Positions 42,893-52,229 of a stretch of DNA of 64,000 nt are shown piece after piece. The notes under the pieces were generated by a model. It was given only the letters and a program-made list of their open reading frames with translations. It had not been told where the DNA came from and ran no database searches. This DNA comes from Carboxydocella sporoproducens DSM 16521 (GTDB lineage Bacteria; Bacillota; GCA-003054495; Carboxydocellales; Carboxydocellaceae): NCBI RefSeq assembly GCF_900167165.1, contig NZ_FUXM01000001.1, positions 116,083 through 180,082 on the forward strand, written 5' to 3'. Each line of letters opens with the position of its first letter. Within the stretch, counting starts at the first letter, position 1. The position numbers and the translations under genes were made by a program.

Positions 42893-44152
42893 TTAGGCTG
42901 TAACGCCTTTTTTCTTTTTCTTCTTTTCCGCTGTAATAATCAAGGGCTGTTCCTTCTTCAAAATGCAATCAGCAGTGATAACCACTTTTTCGATGTCATC
43001 CCGCGAAGGAATTTCGTACATGACATCCAGCATGATATCTTCGATAATAGCCCTCAGCCCCCGGGCCCCGGTATTGCGCTTGAGCGCCTCCTGAGCCACT
43101 ACCCGCAGGGCTTCCGGCTGAAACTCCAGCTCGATGCCATCCAGCTCGAAAAGTTTCTGGTACTGCTTGACCAGAGCATTCTTGGGCTCAGTCAGGATGC
43201 GGACGAGAGCCTCTTCATCCAGGGCATCCAGGGTAACAATCACCGGCAGCCGCCCGACAAACTCCGGAATCAGGCCGTACTTGAGCAAATCCTCGGGCAG
43301 GATCTCCCGCAGCAGCTCACCGATGTTGCGCTCCTGCCGGGACTTGACTTCCGCCCCAAAGCCCAGGGTTTTCTTGGCCAGCCGGTTTTGAATGATTTTG
43401 TCCAGACCATCAAAGGCACCACCGCAGATAAAGAGGATATTGGTAGTGTCCAGCTGAATGAATTCCTGATGGGGGTGTTTGCGTCCTCCCTGCGGGGGCA
43501 CACTGGCAGTAGTCCCCTCCAGAATTTTCAGCAGGGCCTGCTGTACCCCTTCTCCAGATACATCCCGGGTAATGGAGGGGTTATCGGACTTGCGGGCGAT
43601 TTTATCGATTTCATCAATATAGACAATCCCTTTTTCCGCCCGCTCGATATCATAATCGGCATTCTGGATCAGCTTGAGGAGAATGTTCTCTACATCCTCA
43701 CCCACATAACCGGCTTCCGTCAAACTGGTCGCATCGGCAATGGCAAAAGGCACATTGAGAAGCCGGGCCAGAGTCTGAGCCAGCAACGTCTTACCACTAC
43801 CGGTAGGGCCGATCATGATGATATTGGACTTTTGCAGTTCCACATCATCAATTTTGCCTCCCAGATTGATGCGCTTGTAGTGGTTATAGACTGCCACGGC
43901 CAGGGCTTTTTTGGCTTCCTCCTGACCGATGACATACTGGTCCAGGATCTCCTTGATCTCTCTGGGTTTGGGGATATCACCCAGTTCGAATTCCGTTTCC
44001 TCGTGCAATTCCTCTTCGATGATTTCATTGCACAGTTCTATACATTCATCACAGATATATACCCCGGGGCCAGCCACCAGCTTCTTGACCTGATCCTGTA
44101 ACTTGCCGCAGAAGGAACACTTCAGTTGGCCTTTGTCATCATATTTGTACAT
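42893..44152 (-). CDS. clpX: ClpX ATPase subunit of ClpXP protease
   Basis: 419 aa. N-terminal zinc-binding domain (CSFCGKLQ ... CDECIELC), AAA+ module with [15 protein letters not shown] and [14 protein letters not shown], the pore loop GYVGEDVE and the ClpP-docking IGF-type loop replaced in this stretch by KKTLGFGAE. It unfolds substrates for ClpP. It follows clpP by 18 bases with GAGGTGAT upstream, so the two are co-transcribed. The C-terminus is unusually lysine-rich (KKKKKK). Confidence 0.97.
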   Translation of the reverse strand: MYKYDDKGQLKCSFCGKLQDQVKKLVAGPGVYICDECIELCNEIIEEELHEETEFELGDIPKPREIKEILDQYVIGQEEAKKALAVAVYNHYKRINLGGKIDDVELQKSNIIMIGPTGSGKTLLAQTLARLLNVPFAIADATSLTEAGYVGEDVENILLKLIQNADYDIERAEKGIVYIDEIDKIARKSDNPSITRDVSGEGVQQALLKILEGTTASVPPQGGRKHPHQEFIQLDTTNILFICGGAFDGLDKIIQNRLAKKTLGFGAEVKSRQERNIGELLREILPEDLLKYGLIPEFVGRLPVIVTLDALDEEALVRILTEPKNALVKQYQKLFELDGIELEFQPEALRVVAQEALKRNTGARGLRAIIEDIMLDVMYEIPSRDDIEKVVITADCILKKEQPLIITAEKKKKKKGVTA

Positions 44153-44170
44153 AAAATATCACCTCAAAGT

Positions 44171-44758
44171 TTACTTCTTACGGGTAATCACCTCATCGAT
44201 GATCCCGTACTGTTTAGCCTGGTCTGCTGACATGAAGAAATCCCTTTCGGTATCGACAGCGATTTTCTCCAGTGGTTGGCCGGTGTGATGGGAGAGCAAT
44301 TCATTTAATACCTGCTTCATGCGCAAAATCTCGCGGGCATGGATTTCAATCTCAGTGGCCTGGCCCTGTACACCGCCCAGGGGCTGATGGATCATGATCC
44401 GGGCCTGGGGCAAAGCGAAGCGCTTACCTTTGGCCCCGGCAGCCAGCAGGAAAGCCCCCATGGAAGCTGCCTGGCCCAGGCAGATAGTGGATACATCGGG
44501 TTTGATATACTGCATGGTATCATAAATTGCCATTCCAGCGGTTACAACCCCACCCGGGGAATTGATATACAGATGAATGTCCTTGTCCGGATCTTCCGCT
44601 TCCAGGAACAGCATCTGGGCAATGACCAGGTTGGCCATGTGGTCATCAATGGGACCACCAATGAAGATAATCCGGTCTTTCAGCAAGCGGGAATAAATAT
44701 CATAGGAGCGCTCACCGCGATTAGTCTGTTCCACCACAATTGGTACCAAATAACTCAT
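44171..44758 (-). CDS. clpP: ClpP protease subunit
   Basis: 195 aa. Catalytic Ser in [11 protein letters not shown], His in [10 protein letters not shown] and the Asp in the [11 protein letters not shown] region. N-terminal [30 protein letters not shown] is typical. It has its own promoter upstream (44772-44800) and is followed by clpX. Confidence 0.98.
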   Translation of the reverse strand: MSYLVPIVVEQTNRGERSYDIYSRLLKDRIIFIGGPIDDHMANLVIAQMLFLEAEDPDKDIHLYINSPGGVVTAGMAIYDTMQYIKPDVSTICLGQAASMGAFLLAAGAKGKRFALPQARIMIHQPLGGVQGQATEIEIHAREILRMKQVLNELLSHHTGQPLEKIAVDTERDFFMSADQAKQYGIIDEVITRKK

Positions 44759-44771
44759 TTGTTATCACCTC

Positions 44772-44800
44772 ATTCTACTCTTAAATGGGTAAATGGGCAA
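44772..44800 (-). promoter_or_regulatory. Promoter of clpP-clpX
   Basis: TTGCCC (44795-44800), 17-bp spacer, TAGAAT (44772-44777) on the minus strand, directly after the tig terminator. No CtsR box is seen. Confidence 0.65.
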
Positions 44801-44828
44801 ACAAGACGGCATTACACAGCCGCCTTGT
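44795..44828 (-). terminator. Terminator after tig
   Basis: Arms at 44801-44810 and 44819-44828 (ACAAGGCGGC/GCCGTCTTGT on the minus strand, one G-U pair), tail TTTGCC. Weak U-tract, so part of the transcripts may read into clpP. Confidence 0.6.
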
Positions 44829-44837
44829 CCTCCCACC

Positions 44838-46127
44838 CTAAGCTATTTTGGCTTTTTCCACCAGGAACTTGATAGTTTTTTCAAAAGCTATGCTATTTTT
44901 CAACGCATCCATGGAGCCATAACGTTCAAAGGCTGTGCGCAGTTCTTCCACACCCTGGTTATAAATTTTGGCCAGCTTTTCCAGTTCAGCAGTAACTTCT
45001 TCCTCAGTGGCATCAATAGCTTCCTTGCGGGCAATAGCTTCCAGAACCAGATCGGTGCGCACAGATTTTTCCGCTTCCGGACGCAGGTCGGCCTTTACCT
45101 GCTCGATAGTGGAACCAGTGTAACGCAGATAGTCTTCCATAGTCAGACCTTGCCGCTGCAGGCGCTCAGACATATCCTGCACCATGTTTTCCAGGCGGTT
45201 TTCAATCATCACTGCCGGAATTTCCACTTTGGCATTGGCAACCGCCTTTTCCACTACCTGACTGCGGACAGAGGCTTCCGCATTCTTTTCTGCGGTCTCC
45301 AATAGTCTATTCCGAATGTCAGCTTTTAATTCCTCCAGAGTATTAAATTCACTGACATCTTTGGCAAATTCGTCATCCAGAGGCAGCAATTCCTTGCGGC
45401 GGATGGTCTTGACAGTAACTTTGAAAACGGCATCCTTACCGGCCAGGTTTTCGGCATGATACTCCTGCGGGAAGGTTACTTTCACATCTCTGGTCTCGCC
45501 CACCCGGGCCCCAATCAGCTGCTCCTCAAAGCCAGGAATAAAGGTACCAGAGCCGATTTCCAGGGGATAGTCCTCCCCTTTGCCACCAGCAAAAGCTTCC
45601 TCATCGATAAAGCCTTCAAAGTCGATGACAGCGACATCGCCTTTTTCCACAGTGCCATCTTCCACAGTCTGGATTTTAGCATAGCGCTGTTGCAGCTGGG
45701 CCAGTTCCTTTTCCACATCTTCATCGGTTACATTGACTTCAGGCTTATTGACTTCCAGTTCAGTATACTGACCCAGTTCCACTTCCGGTTTTACCTGAAC
45801 AGTAGCCTTGAAGATCAGCGGTTGACCTTCTTCTGCCTGCACCAGTTCTACCTGTGGCCGGTCAATGGGCTCAATTTCAGTCTCCATAACGGCCTGGAAA
45901 TAGGCATCTGCCAGCAAGGTATCCAGAGCTTCATTATAGAGGCTTTCCTTGCCAAAATATCTTTCAAAAATGAACCGCGGCGCCTTTCCTTTCCGGAAGC
46001 CGGGGATATTCACTTTTTTCACCAGTTTCCGATAGGCCTGATCCAGCGCCAGGCTGAAGCGTTCAGCCGGTACTTCCACATCCAGTTGTACCAGGTTCTT
46101 TTCTATTTTTTGGGCTGTGGCTTTCAT
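44838..46127 (-). CDS. tig: Trigger factor (ribosome-associated chaperone)
   Basis: 429 aa. N-terminal ribosome-binding domain with the signature VNIPGFRKGKAPR, a PPIase domain of FKBP type (VEKGDVAVIDFEGFIDEEAF ... SGTFIPGFEEQLIG) and the C-terminal helical arms. tig-clpP-clpX-lonB is also found in B. subtilis. The start is the ATG at 46127, 9 nt after GGGGAG; the TTG just before it is less likely. Confidence 0.97.
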   Translation of the reverse strand: MKATAQKIEKNLVQLDVEVPAERFSLALDQAYRKLVKKVNIPGFRKGKAPRFIFERYFGKESLYNEALDTLLADAYFQAVMETEIEPIDRPQVELVQAEEGQPLIFKATVQVKPEVELGQYTELEVNKPEVNVTDEDVEKELAQLQQRYAKIQTVEDGTVEKGDVAVIDFEGFIDEEAFAGGKGEDYPLEIGSGTFIPGFEEQLIGARVGETRDVKVTFPQEYHAENLAGKDAVFKVTVKTIRRKELLPLDDEFAKDVSEFNTLEELKADIRNRLLETAEKNAEASVRSQVVEKAVANAKVEIPAVMIENRLENMVQDMSERLQRQGLTMEDYLRYTGSTIEQVKADLRPEAEKSVRTDLVLEAIARKEAIDATEEEVTAELEKLAKIYNQGVEELRTAFERYGSMDALKNSIAFEKTIKFLVEKAKIA

Positions 46128-46180
46128 CAACTAATGCTCCCCCTTAAGATTATGTAGTTTTTTAGCCAGTCTTTAAACGG

Positions 46181-46209
46181 CATATATTTATTTTACATGA
46201 TTCTGTCAA
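46181..46209 (-). promoter_or_regulatory. Promoter of tig
   Basis: TTGACA (46204-46209) and TATATG (46181-46186) 17 bp apart on the minus strand. Confidence 0.65.
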
Positions 46210-46236
46210 GATACGCAAATAAATTTCAGAAAAATC

Positions 46237-46713
46237 TCAGGGCCGCCATTCGACAATTTCAACTCGTATCCCGTCCTGCTCCAGCCAGAGGCGACCATAG
46301 CTGCCATAAGGAGAACCCGTGCGCGGTCTGGCCAGGCTGCCGGGGTTGAACAGCAAAACTTGCCCGTCATCCTCCTGAACCGGTATATGGCTGTGGCCAA
46401 ATACTACAATCCTTACCCCTTCCTCCTGGCCCTTGTAATAAAGGGAGCTCAGCCCTGACTTGGCTCCATAACGATGACCATGCAGGAGCAAAAGGGGTAC
46501 ATCAGCAAGGACCAGCTTTTTCTCCTCCGGCCCTGCCCAATCACAGTTTCCCTTCACTCCGTACACCGGCACCTCGATTACCTGGCTGAGGGCAATCGCA
46601 TCATCATAATGATCCCCGGCATGCAGGATAGCATCAGCCCTGCCTTCCCTGTCCAGTACCTCACGGCATAACTGCCAGCGACCATGGGTATCACTGAAAA
46701 CCAGGATTTTCAT
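46237..46713 (-). CDS. YfcE/MJ0936 family metallophosphoesterase
   Basis: 158 aa. The metallophosphoesterase motifs are complete: FSDTHGRW, HAGDHYDD, GVKGNCDW, LLHGHRYG and FGHSHIP. Small members act on phosphodiesters in vitro; the natural substrate is unknown. Two bases after rdgB, so in the rph-rdgB operon as in B. subtilis (ysnB). Confidence 0.92.
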   Translation of the reverse strand: MKILVFSDTHGRWQLCREVLDREGRADAILHAGDHYDDAIALSQVIEVPVYGVKGNCDWAGPEEKKLVLADVPLLLLHGHRYGAKSGLSSLYYKGQEEGVRIVVFGHSHIPVQEDDGQVLLFNPGSLARPRTGSPYGSYGRLWLEQDGIRVEIVEWRP

Positions 46714-46715
46714 AA

Positions 46716-47324
46716 TTACTCACCTGCCCTGGCCAGTCGTTCCAGTTCACTTATCATTTTGCGCAAAGCCTGGCCCCGGTGGCTGACGGCATTTTTTTCA
46801 TCCGGGCTCAGCTCAGCCATGGTCTTGCCTTTTTCCGGCAGGTAGAAGAGGGGATCATAACCAAAGCCCCCTTCTCCTCTGGCTTCACAGAGGATAATGC
46901 CAGGACAGCTGCCCTCGGTAACTGCCACTACCCCGCGTTCCGGATGGGCTAAAGCCATCACACAACGAAAACGGGCTTCCCGGTCAGAAAAAGGCACTCC
47001 CGCCAGTTCTTCCAGTAATTTGGCATTATTGCGGGCATCATCCTTAACCTCACCGGCATAGCGAGCCGAATGCACGCCGGGCGCTCCCCCCAGAGCTGCC
47101 ACCTCCAGCCCGGAATCATCGGCCAGAGCCCAGCAACCTGTAGCCCTGGCTATTTCCAGGGCCTTTTTGCGAGCATTGCCCTCAAAAGTCAGCTCATCTT
47201 CCACCACTTCCGGCAAATGGGGAAAATCGGTCAGGCTTTTGATTTCCCAGTCAGTCCCTGCCAGCAAAGCCTTGATTTCCTCCAGTTTTCCCTTGTTTCC
47301 CGTTGCGATCACCAGTTTACCCAC
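46716..47324 (-). CDS. rdgB: Non-canonical purine NTP pyrophosphatase (RdgB/HAM1)
   Basis: 202 aa. ATGNKGKLEEIKALL at the start, LADDSGLEVAALGGAPGVHSARYAG with the catalytic acidic residues, and GEGGFGYDPLFY. It removes ITP, dITP and XTP. It starts on the last base region of rph (shared coordinate 47324) and is followed by the phosphoesterase. Confidence 0.96.
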   Translation of the reverse strand: MGKLVIATGNKGKLEEIKALLAGTDWEIKSLTDFPHLPEVVEDELTFEGNARKKALEIARATGCWALADDSGLEVAALGGAPGVHSARYAGEVKDDARNNAKLLEELAGVPFSDREARFRCVMALAHPERGVVAVTEGSCPGIILCEARGEGGFGYDPLFYLPEKGKTMAELSPDEKNAVSHRGQALRKMISELERLARAGE

Positions 47325-48067
47325 TATCCTAACACCACCAGTTGTTTTTGGTAAGCCACCATTTCCGCAATCCCCTTGCTGGCTAAATCCAGCAGTGCGT
47401 CCAATTCCTCCCGGGGAAAAGCGGTATCCTCCGCTGTGCCCTGTACTTCCACCAGTAAGCCCTGGCCGGTCATTACCACATTCATATCCACCTGGGCCCG
47501 GCTGTCCTCTTCATAGCACAAATCCAGCAGCAGCCGATCTTCCACCTTGCCCACACTGACGGCTGCCAGATAATCCCGCAAAGGCAGACCAGGCAAAGTG
47601 CCTGCCTCTACCAGACCCTGCAGGGCATCAGCCAGGGCGATAAAGGCACCGGTGATAGAAGCGGTCCTGGTTCCCCCATCGGCCTGAATCACATCACAAT
47701 CCAGGGTCAGGGTCCGTTCACCCAGTAAATCCAGATCCACCACCGCTCGCAGGGCCCGGCCGATCAGGCGCTGGATCTCATAAGTCCGCCCGCCGATGCG
47801 GCCTTTGACCGCTTCCCGCTGGCTGCGCTGATGAGTAGCCCGCGGCAACATGGCATACTCGGCTGTAATCCAGCCTTTGCCTGTTCCCTTCTGAAAGGGA
47901 GGTACTTTATCCTCTACTGTACAGGTACAAATCACCCTGGTATCTCCCAGTTCTACCAGGACTGAACCTTCCGCATGTTTGATATAGTTGCGGGTGATTT
48001 TCAGTGGTCGCAAATCATCGGGTTTTCTGCCATCCACCCGCTGCCAGAGCAATTGTTCCATGGACAT
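47324..48067 (-). CDS. rph: Ribonuclease PH
   Basis: 247 aa. Phosphorolytic 3' exoribonuclease for tRNA maturation. Motifs: [71 protein letters not shown]. The rph-rdgB-phosphoesterase order is common in Firmicutes. Confidence 0.97.
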   Translation of the reverse strand: MSMEQLLWQRVDGRKPDDLRPLKITRNYIKHAEGSVLVELGDTRVICTCTVEDKVPPFQKGTGKGWITAEYAMLPRATHQRSQREAVKGRIGGRTYEIQRLIGRALRAVVDLDLLGERTLTLDCDVIQADGGTRTASITGAFIALADALQGLVEAGTLPGLPLRDYLAAVSVGKVEDRLLLDLCYEEDSRAQVDMNVVMTGQGLLVEVQGTAEDTAFPREELDALLDLASKGIAEMVAYQKQLVVLG

Positions 48068-48071
48068 CCTC

Positions 48072-49037
48072 CTATCCTTTATCCCATTCCCGCGCTTCTT
48101 CTAAGGGAATGATCATAAACTCGTCCAGGTAGGTGCGGGCAAAGGGATTTTCTTCCCGCCGTCCCACCAGACCTGCTACTACATACAGCTTGCGCACAGG
48201 GTCCCATCTAAATTCCTTCAATAAATGGAAACCCTGAATTTCCCCGGTGCGTTTCATGTGAATGCGCGGCCCGGTACATTCCCGCACTTCCTCTCCTACC
48301 TTGATGTGATCTTCACCATGATAACAAATTGGCAGGTCTTTGGCAATCAGTTCATTAACTTTTCTTTCCACCTCTGCCAGGTCGATATTGGGTTTTTCCG
48401 CAAATTCCAGGACAAAGCCGTGTTTGATATCACTATGTACTTCCGGTTTTTTGAGCCCCATTTCCTCCAGCACCATAGCCACCAGGTCCTCGGCGCTGTG
48501 GGCCATCTTCCGGTATTTCAGTGAACGGAAAACGATTTTGGCTATATCCTGGGGATAGGGTCCAAAAACTCCCGGGCGGGTAACAATCACTTCCTCCCCA
48601 ACCCCGATCAGGATTTCCGCATTAAACCCCAGTGCCTGATACAGCAGATCAAAATGCTCGATTACCACCCGCCGACCGGCCCGTACTGCCGCTTTCACCG
48701 CTTCAGCAATTTGCCAGAGCTGGGTAAAAGCAGTCTCAAACCGAACATCCAGATGATAGGTTCGGGTGCGAAAATGCCCTTGCTCCCAGTCCCTGATCAG
48801 AGGCAAAGGCCGCACATTGATGCCATCATCATCATTGGTCAGTTCCAGGCCAGGAAACATGCCGCGAATCAAGAGGGATTTGCCAGCCCCGGCATCCCCG
48901 ATCAAACCTATAATGCGGTCCTCCGGGCTCAAGTACCGCTGCCCGATATTGTTGCCCAGGTTCAGCAGGCGCTGTTTGCCCCGGGGGGCAAAATAGGCGG
49001 CATACATCAAGTATTCATACATGGGCAGAACAGCCAT
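48072..49037 (-). CDS. P-loop NTP-binding protein with alanyl-tRNA-synthetase SAD-like region
   Basis: 321 aa. A Walker [18 protein letters not shown] is at about residue 45 and a kinase-like fold continues to about 200. The C-terminal part ([19 protein letters not shown] ... [27 protein letters not shown]) resembles the second additional domain of alanyl/threonyl-tRNA synthetases, with spaced His and Cys that could bind zinc. I know such proteins only as conserved clostridial proteins of unknown function. It lies four bases upstream of rph, so a link to tRNA is possible. Confidence 0.6.
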   Translation of the reverse strand: MAVLPMYEYLMYAAYFAPRGKQRLLNLGNNIGQRYLSPEDRIIGLIGDAGAGKSLLIRGMFPGLELTNDDDGINVRPLPLIRDWEQGHFRTRTYHLDVRFETAFTQLWQIAEAVKAAVRAGRRVVIEHFDLLYQALGFNAEILIGVGEEVIVTRPGVFGPYPQDIAKIVFRSLKYRKMAHSAEDLVAMVLEEMGLKKPEVHSDIKHGFVLEFAEKPNIDLAEVERKVNELIAKDLPICYHGEDHIKVGEEVRECTGPRIHMKRTGEIQGFHLLKEFRWDPVRKLYVVAGLVGRREENPFARTYLDEFMIIPLEEAREWDKG

Positions 49038-49051
49038 TTGTGGTCACTCCC

Positions 49052-49483
49052 TTAGAGCTCCTGTTTGGGCATAAAATTTTCATTTACCATTAAAATAAAA
49101 TTTTTGAAATCATCAAGATGCTTTTTCATTATCGCAAATACAATTTTTTTGTCTATTTTTAAATACTCATGAGAAAGAATATTACGAAATCCTACCATCT
49201 TTTGAAATATATCTTTTTGCTGTTTACTAATAAGTTTTTCACGGTACAAAATATCAAAAGCGTCCGCCATTTTTTGCGGGCGACCCATATTGTTATCAAC
49301 AACTATGTGCGTAGCCATGTCCACAATCATATTGATGGCAATAAACAAGTTGTACTCAACCACATCCTGAGCAATTTCATCGGCTAAAAATTCTTCATCT
49401 GTTAGATATCGGTATCTATTAATTTTTTCAATTGATAAATTAAGTTGCTCCAGCCGTTTCGCTAGTACTTCCCGTCTCACCAT
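49052..49483 (-). CDS. hepT: HepT-like HEPN toxin
   Basis: 143 aa helical protein of the HEPN/DUF86 class. The RNase motif Rx4HxY is R100-NILS-H105-E-Y107. HepT toxins cleave tRNA or mRNA and are silenced by their MntA partner. Base composition is clearly AT-richer than the neighbours, a sign of transfer. The ATG follows GGAGG at 9 nt and starts inside mntA. Confidence 0.88.
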   Translation of the reverse strand: MVRREVLAKRLEQLNLSIEKINRYRYLTDEEFLADEIAQDVVEYNLFIAINMIVDMATHIVVDNNMGRPQKMADAFDILYREKLISKQQKDIFQKMVGFRNILSHEYLKIDKKIVFAIMKKHLDDFKNFILMVNENFMPKQEL

Positions 49484-49883
49484 TTCCTTTCACCTCCTGG
49501 CGTATTCTCTCTATCATGCGTTTGTAGGTCAATTCCAGATAAGGCCGTATATCCTCATATTCGAACAAGGCTCTGACCAGGAAATTACTGGCCAGGATAT
49601 CGTCCTTGCTGAACAACAATACTCCATCCAGATAGACCTGATATTTGAGTAAAGGAGTGGCCTCATTCAGGATAGCCAAATCCACTGTACGACCGCAAAT
49701 CTCCTCCAGGTCCCTTTTCCAGTCCAAATATTCCAGTATATCGTAATCCCGATCTTTTAGATATACAGCAATATCCACATCACTGTCCTCCCGCGCATCC
49801 CCGCGGGCCCAGGAGCCAAAAAGAAAGGCAAATAGAATATTTGGTTTTGCTGCCAGGTAGCGGCCGAGTTTTTCCCTTTCCAT
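49440..49883 (-). CDS. mntA: MntA-like minimal nucleotidyltransferase antitoxin
   Basis: About 147 aa. The nucleotidyltransferase motif GSWARGDAREDSDVDIAV has the GS and D-x-D that bind Mg-ATP. MntA proteins put AMP on the tyrosine of HepT's Rx4HxY. It overlaps hepT by 44 bases. The ATG at 49883 is the best placed after GAAGG; two upstream ATGs in frame are possible. The rest of the gap to 50072 holds the promoter of the cytochrome gene. Confidence 0.87.
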   Translation of the reverse strand: MEREKLGRYLAAKPNILFAFLFGSWARGDAREDSDVDIAVYLKDRDYDILEYLDWKRDLEEICGRTVDLAILNEATPLLKYQVYLDGVLLFSKDDILASNFLVRALFEYEDIRPYLELTYKRMIERIRQEVKGNGETGSTSETAGAT

Positions 49884-50007
49884 TCCTTTCACCTTCATAC
49901 TCTTCATTTTCTTAATAATATTATATTAAAGAAGCAAAAACAAATAAATGTGAGCATATGAATATTATGTCGACTTTTTCTTTCAATTCTAACTTCTGTA
50001 AAAAGCA

Positions 50008-50036
50008 TTGACCTGGCTACTATTGTCTGTAATAAT
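50008..50036 (+). promoter_or_regulatory. Promoter of the multiheme cytochrome gene
   Basis: TTGACC (50008-50013), 17-bp spacer, AATAAT (50031-50036), about 37 bases before the ATG. Confidence 0.6.
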
Positions 50037-50072
50037 AAAATTGTCAAAAAATTAACAGAGAGGAGTGGTGTT

Positions 50073-51857
50073 ATGCATAACAAAAAAGCGGCTCTAATCG
50101 GACTCTTCCTTGTTCTCTCATCCTTGCTGGCCTTCAGCGGAGCTTCAGGCAGTACCAAGTTTTCCTCAACAACCGGCAAGACATGCGCTGACTGCCATGA
50201 TCTCAGTAAGTTGCCCGCCCTGAATGCTTTCGGCCAAAAATTTAAAGCCAACGGGTACAAAATTGTTAGCCAGCCAACGAACGTGAAAACCGGAACAACC
50301 TCGCAAACCAAATCAACTACTTCAAATCAACCTAAAACAACTGTAGCAGCTTATAAAGAAAAAGATTTCGCTGCCAGCGCAAATCAAATCCTGAAAGTAA
50401 AAGTGAAAGTAAACAGCCCAAATTCATCTCTTACCCGGGGTGAAGCTTATCTCTACCTGGCAAATGCTCTGGGCTGGACCCAGGAAGCGCAAAAACTGGG
50501 CAAAGAAGCTGATAACTTATTAAAAAAGTATAAGGATAGAGGAAAAGTACCAGCAAAAATGAAATACACAGTTGCCCTTTTTGTCAAAAAGGGGCTGGTA
50601 CAGGGCAACACCCTCAATCTCCAGTCAATCATGAAAAAGAATGAGGCTGAAAATCTTTTACAGCAAATTGCCAAATTAAGAACAGTTGCAGTAAAGCCTC
50701 AACCTCCTAAACCGGTTCCGCTGGCTGCCCGGCAATACGTCGGTTCCAAACGCTGTGGTCAGTGTCATACCGCTTATTATCAAGGCTGGCAGGAAACCTA
50801 CCATAGCAAAATGATTCAACCCAAAGAACAAGGTATCCTGCGCGACGCTGTTTTAAGCTGGACTTATGACGACGCTGGCAACCAGGGTCCGACTATCGGG
50901 AATGCCACTAAAACCCCCTTCACTTTTGATGATGTGGTCATGGTCATTGGCTCCCGCTGGAAACAGCGCTATCTGGTTAAAAACCCGCAAACCGGCGGTT
51001 ACCAGCTGATGAATAAACAATTTAACGCCGTTACCAGGAAATGGGAAAATTATGGAAATGCAAATGACTGGGACACTCAATGTATCACCTGCCATTCCAC
51101 CGGTTATAAAATCTTAAGCTATGATGAGGCTAATCCCAGCGCTACCAAAGTAGCCTGGGCTGAACTGAATGTTGGCTGTGAAGCCTGCCATGGACCTGGT
51201 TCCGCCCACGTCGTAACCGCAAATAAAGCTGATATTTTCAACCCGGCCAAAGCATCAAAACAGGAACAGGCCAGAATCTGCGGCTACTGCCACATCAGAC
51301 TGGAAAACGATAAGTATAAATCCAGACAGGGCAAACCCAGGGAAGATTTCCCCGCTCCTACCCTTAATACTTCCTGGAAACCCTGGGATGATTGGACAAA
51401 GTGGTATCCCGAAGAAGTAATTATCCCCGGTGTTCAACCTGAAGATCCAGCCAGTGCTCCTTACACCGGAGATTTGCAAAACCTCTTTATCGTGGATGAT
51501 AAGTCCGTCACAGCCGGAGTATATGAAGAGAACAAGCACCATCAACAATATCAAGGTTTTATTCAGTCCAAACATTATCAAACCACTATGATGAATATTA
51601 CCTGTACCACCTGTCATAACCCGCATAAGCGCGATAAAGTGGCCGGCAGCTTAAGAGCCAAGCCGGAAGATCTCTGCGCCAAGTGCCATACCGGTGCTCC
51701 TTCCGACCTCTGGAAGAAGATAATGCCAGGTACTGGCAAAACGGCTGAAAACCTCTATGTACGCACCCATACTTTCAAAAAGGGTCAAGACAGACTGGAT
51801 AAGGGAATGTCAGTTTACGGCCTCCCTGAACCCATCTACTTTTTTGGTAAAAGATAA
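50073..51857 (+). CDS. Secreted heptaheme cytochrome c with internal SLH-like domain
   Basis: 594 aa. A signal peptide (cleavage near residue 24) and seven CXXCH heme sites with the first Cys at about residues 38, 228, 337, 369, 403, 511 and 535. Between heme 1 and 2, residues about 108-215 (SLTRGEAYLYLANALG ... VPAKMKYTVALFVKKGLVQG ... NEAENLLQQIA) look like an SLH repeat pair. The stretch YVGSKRCGQCHTAYYQGW is like cytochrome c554 proteins. S-layer multiheme cytochromes in thermophilic Clostridia carry electrons to outside acceptors; that role is inference. GAGAGGAG precedes the ATG. Confidence 0.9.
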   Translation: MHNKKAALIGLFLVLSSLLAFSGASGSTKFSSTTGKTCADCHDLSKLPALNAFGQKFKANGYKIVSQPTNVKTGTTSQTKSTTSNQPKTTVAAYKEKDFAASANQILKVKVKVNSPNSSLTRGEAYLYLANALGWTQEAQKLGKEADNLLKKYKDRGKVPAKMKYTVALFVKKGLVQGNTLNLQSIMKKNEAENLLQQIAKLRTVAVKPQPPKPVPLAARQYVGSKRCGQCHTAYYQGWQETYHSKMIQPKEQGILRDAVLSWTYDDAGNQGPTIGNATKTPFTFDDVVMVIGSRWKQRYLVKNPQTGGYQLMNKQFNAVTRKWENYGNANDWDTQCITCHSTGYKILSYDEANPSATKVAWAELNVGCEACHGPGSAHVVTANKADIFNPAKASKQEQARICGYCHIRLENDKYKSRQGKPREDFPAPTLNTSWKPWDDWTKWYPEEVIIPGVQPEDPASAPYTGDLQNLFIVDDKSVTAGVYEENKHHQQYQGFIQSKHYQTTMMNITCTTCHNPHKRDKVAGSLRAKPEDLCAKCHTGAPSDLWKKIMPGTGKTAENLYVRTHTFKKGQDRLDKGMSVYGLPEPIYFFGKR

Positions 51858-51867
51858 ATAGTAATTC

Positions 51868-51905
51868 GCCCTCAGGTTAGCCAGGCTATCTGAGGGCTTG
51901 TTTTT
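51868..51905 (+). terminator. Terminator after the cytochrome gene
   Basis: GCCCTCAG (51868-51875) with CTGAGGGC (51890-51897), then TTGTTTTT. It also lies right after the last minus-strand gene of the glutamate operon. Confidence 0.85.
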
Positions 51906-52229
51906 CTAGTCCAGATTCAGTTCCAATTCCAGCAAAGGCCCATGCTGCTGGGCCCCGTAGACATCGGTTTCTCCCAGGTCCCCCGAAGCCAGGGGGCGCT
52001 TGAGGGTGCATTTGATGGCTGCTGCCGGGTCAAATTCTACAAAGGCGATGATATCCTCCTGTTTAACCCCGTACAGGCGAGCGAAGAGCTCCGGAGTAAA
52101 AAATCGGGATGCTTTCACTTTCTGATAGGTTTCCTCATCCTTGAACATAATATCCAGGGTCAGTTCATAGGGGCCGGAGTTTTTGCTCCTGATCACCCGG
52201 GCCAGCTCCGTCAACCGGTATTTAGCCAT
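51906..52229 (-). CDS. DUF4387 protein, partner of AtuA
   Basis: 107 aa. RLTELARVIRSKNSGPYEL, TLDIMFKDEETY and KCTLKRPLASGDLGETDVYGAQQHGPLL are typical of DUF4387. These small proteins are nearly always encoded next to AtuA-family proteins, and the two overlap here by 8 bases, which suggests one enzyme. Function not established. The ATG at 52229 fits the family length; the frame extends further upstream. Confidence 0.85.
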   Translation of the reverse strand: MAKYRLTELARVIRSKNSGPYELTLDIMFKDEETYQKVKASRFFTPELFARLYGVKQEDIIAFVEFDPAAAIKCTLKRPLASGDLGETDVYGAQQHGPLLELELNLD

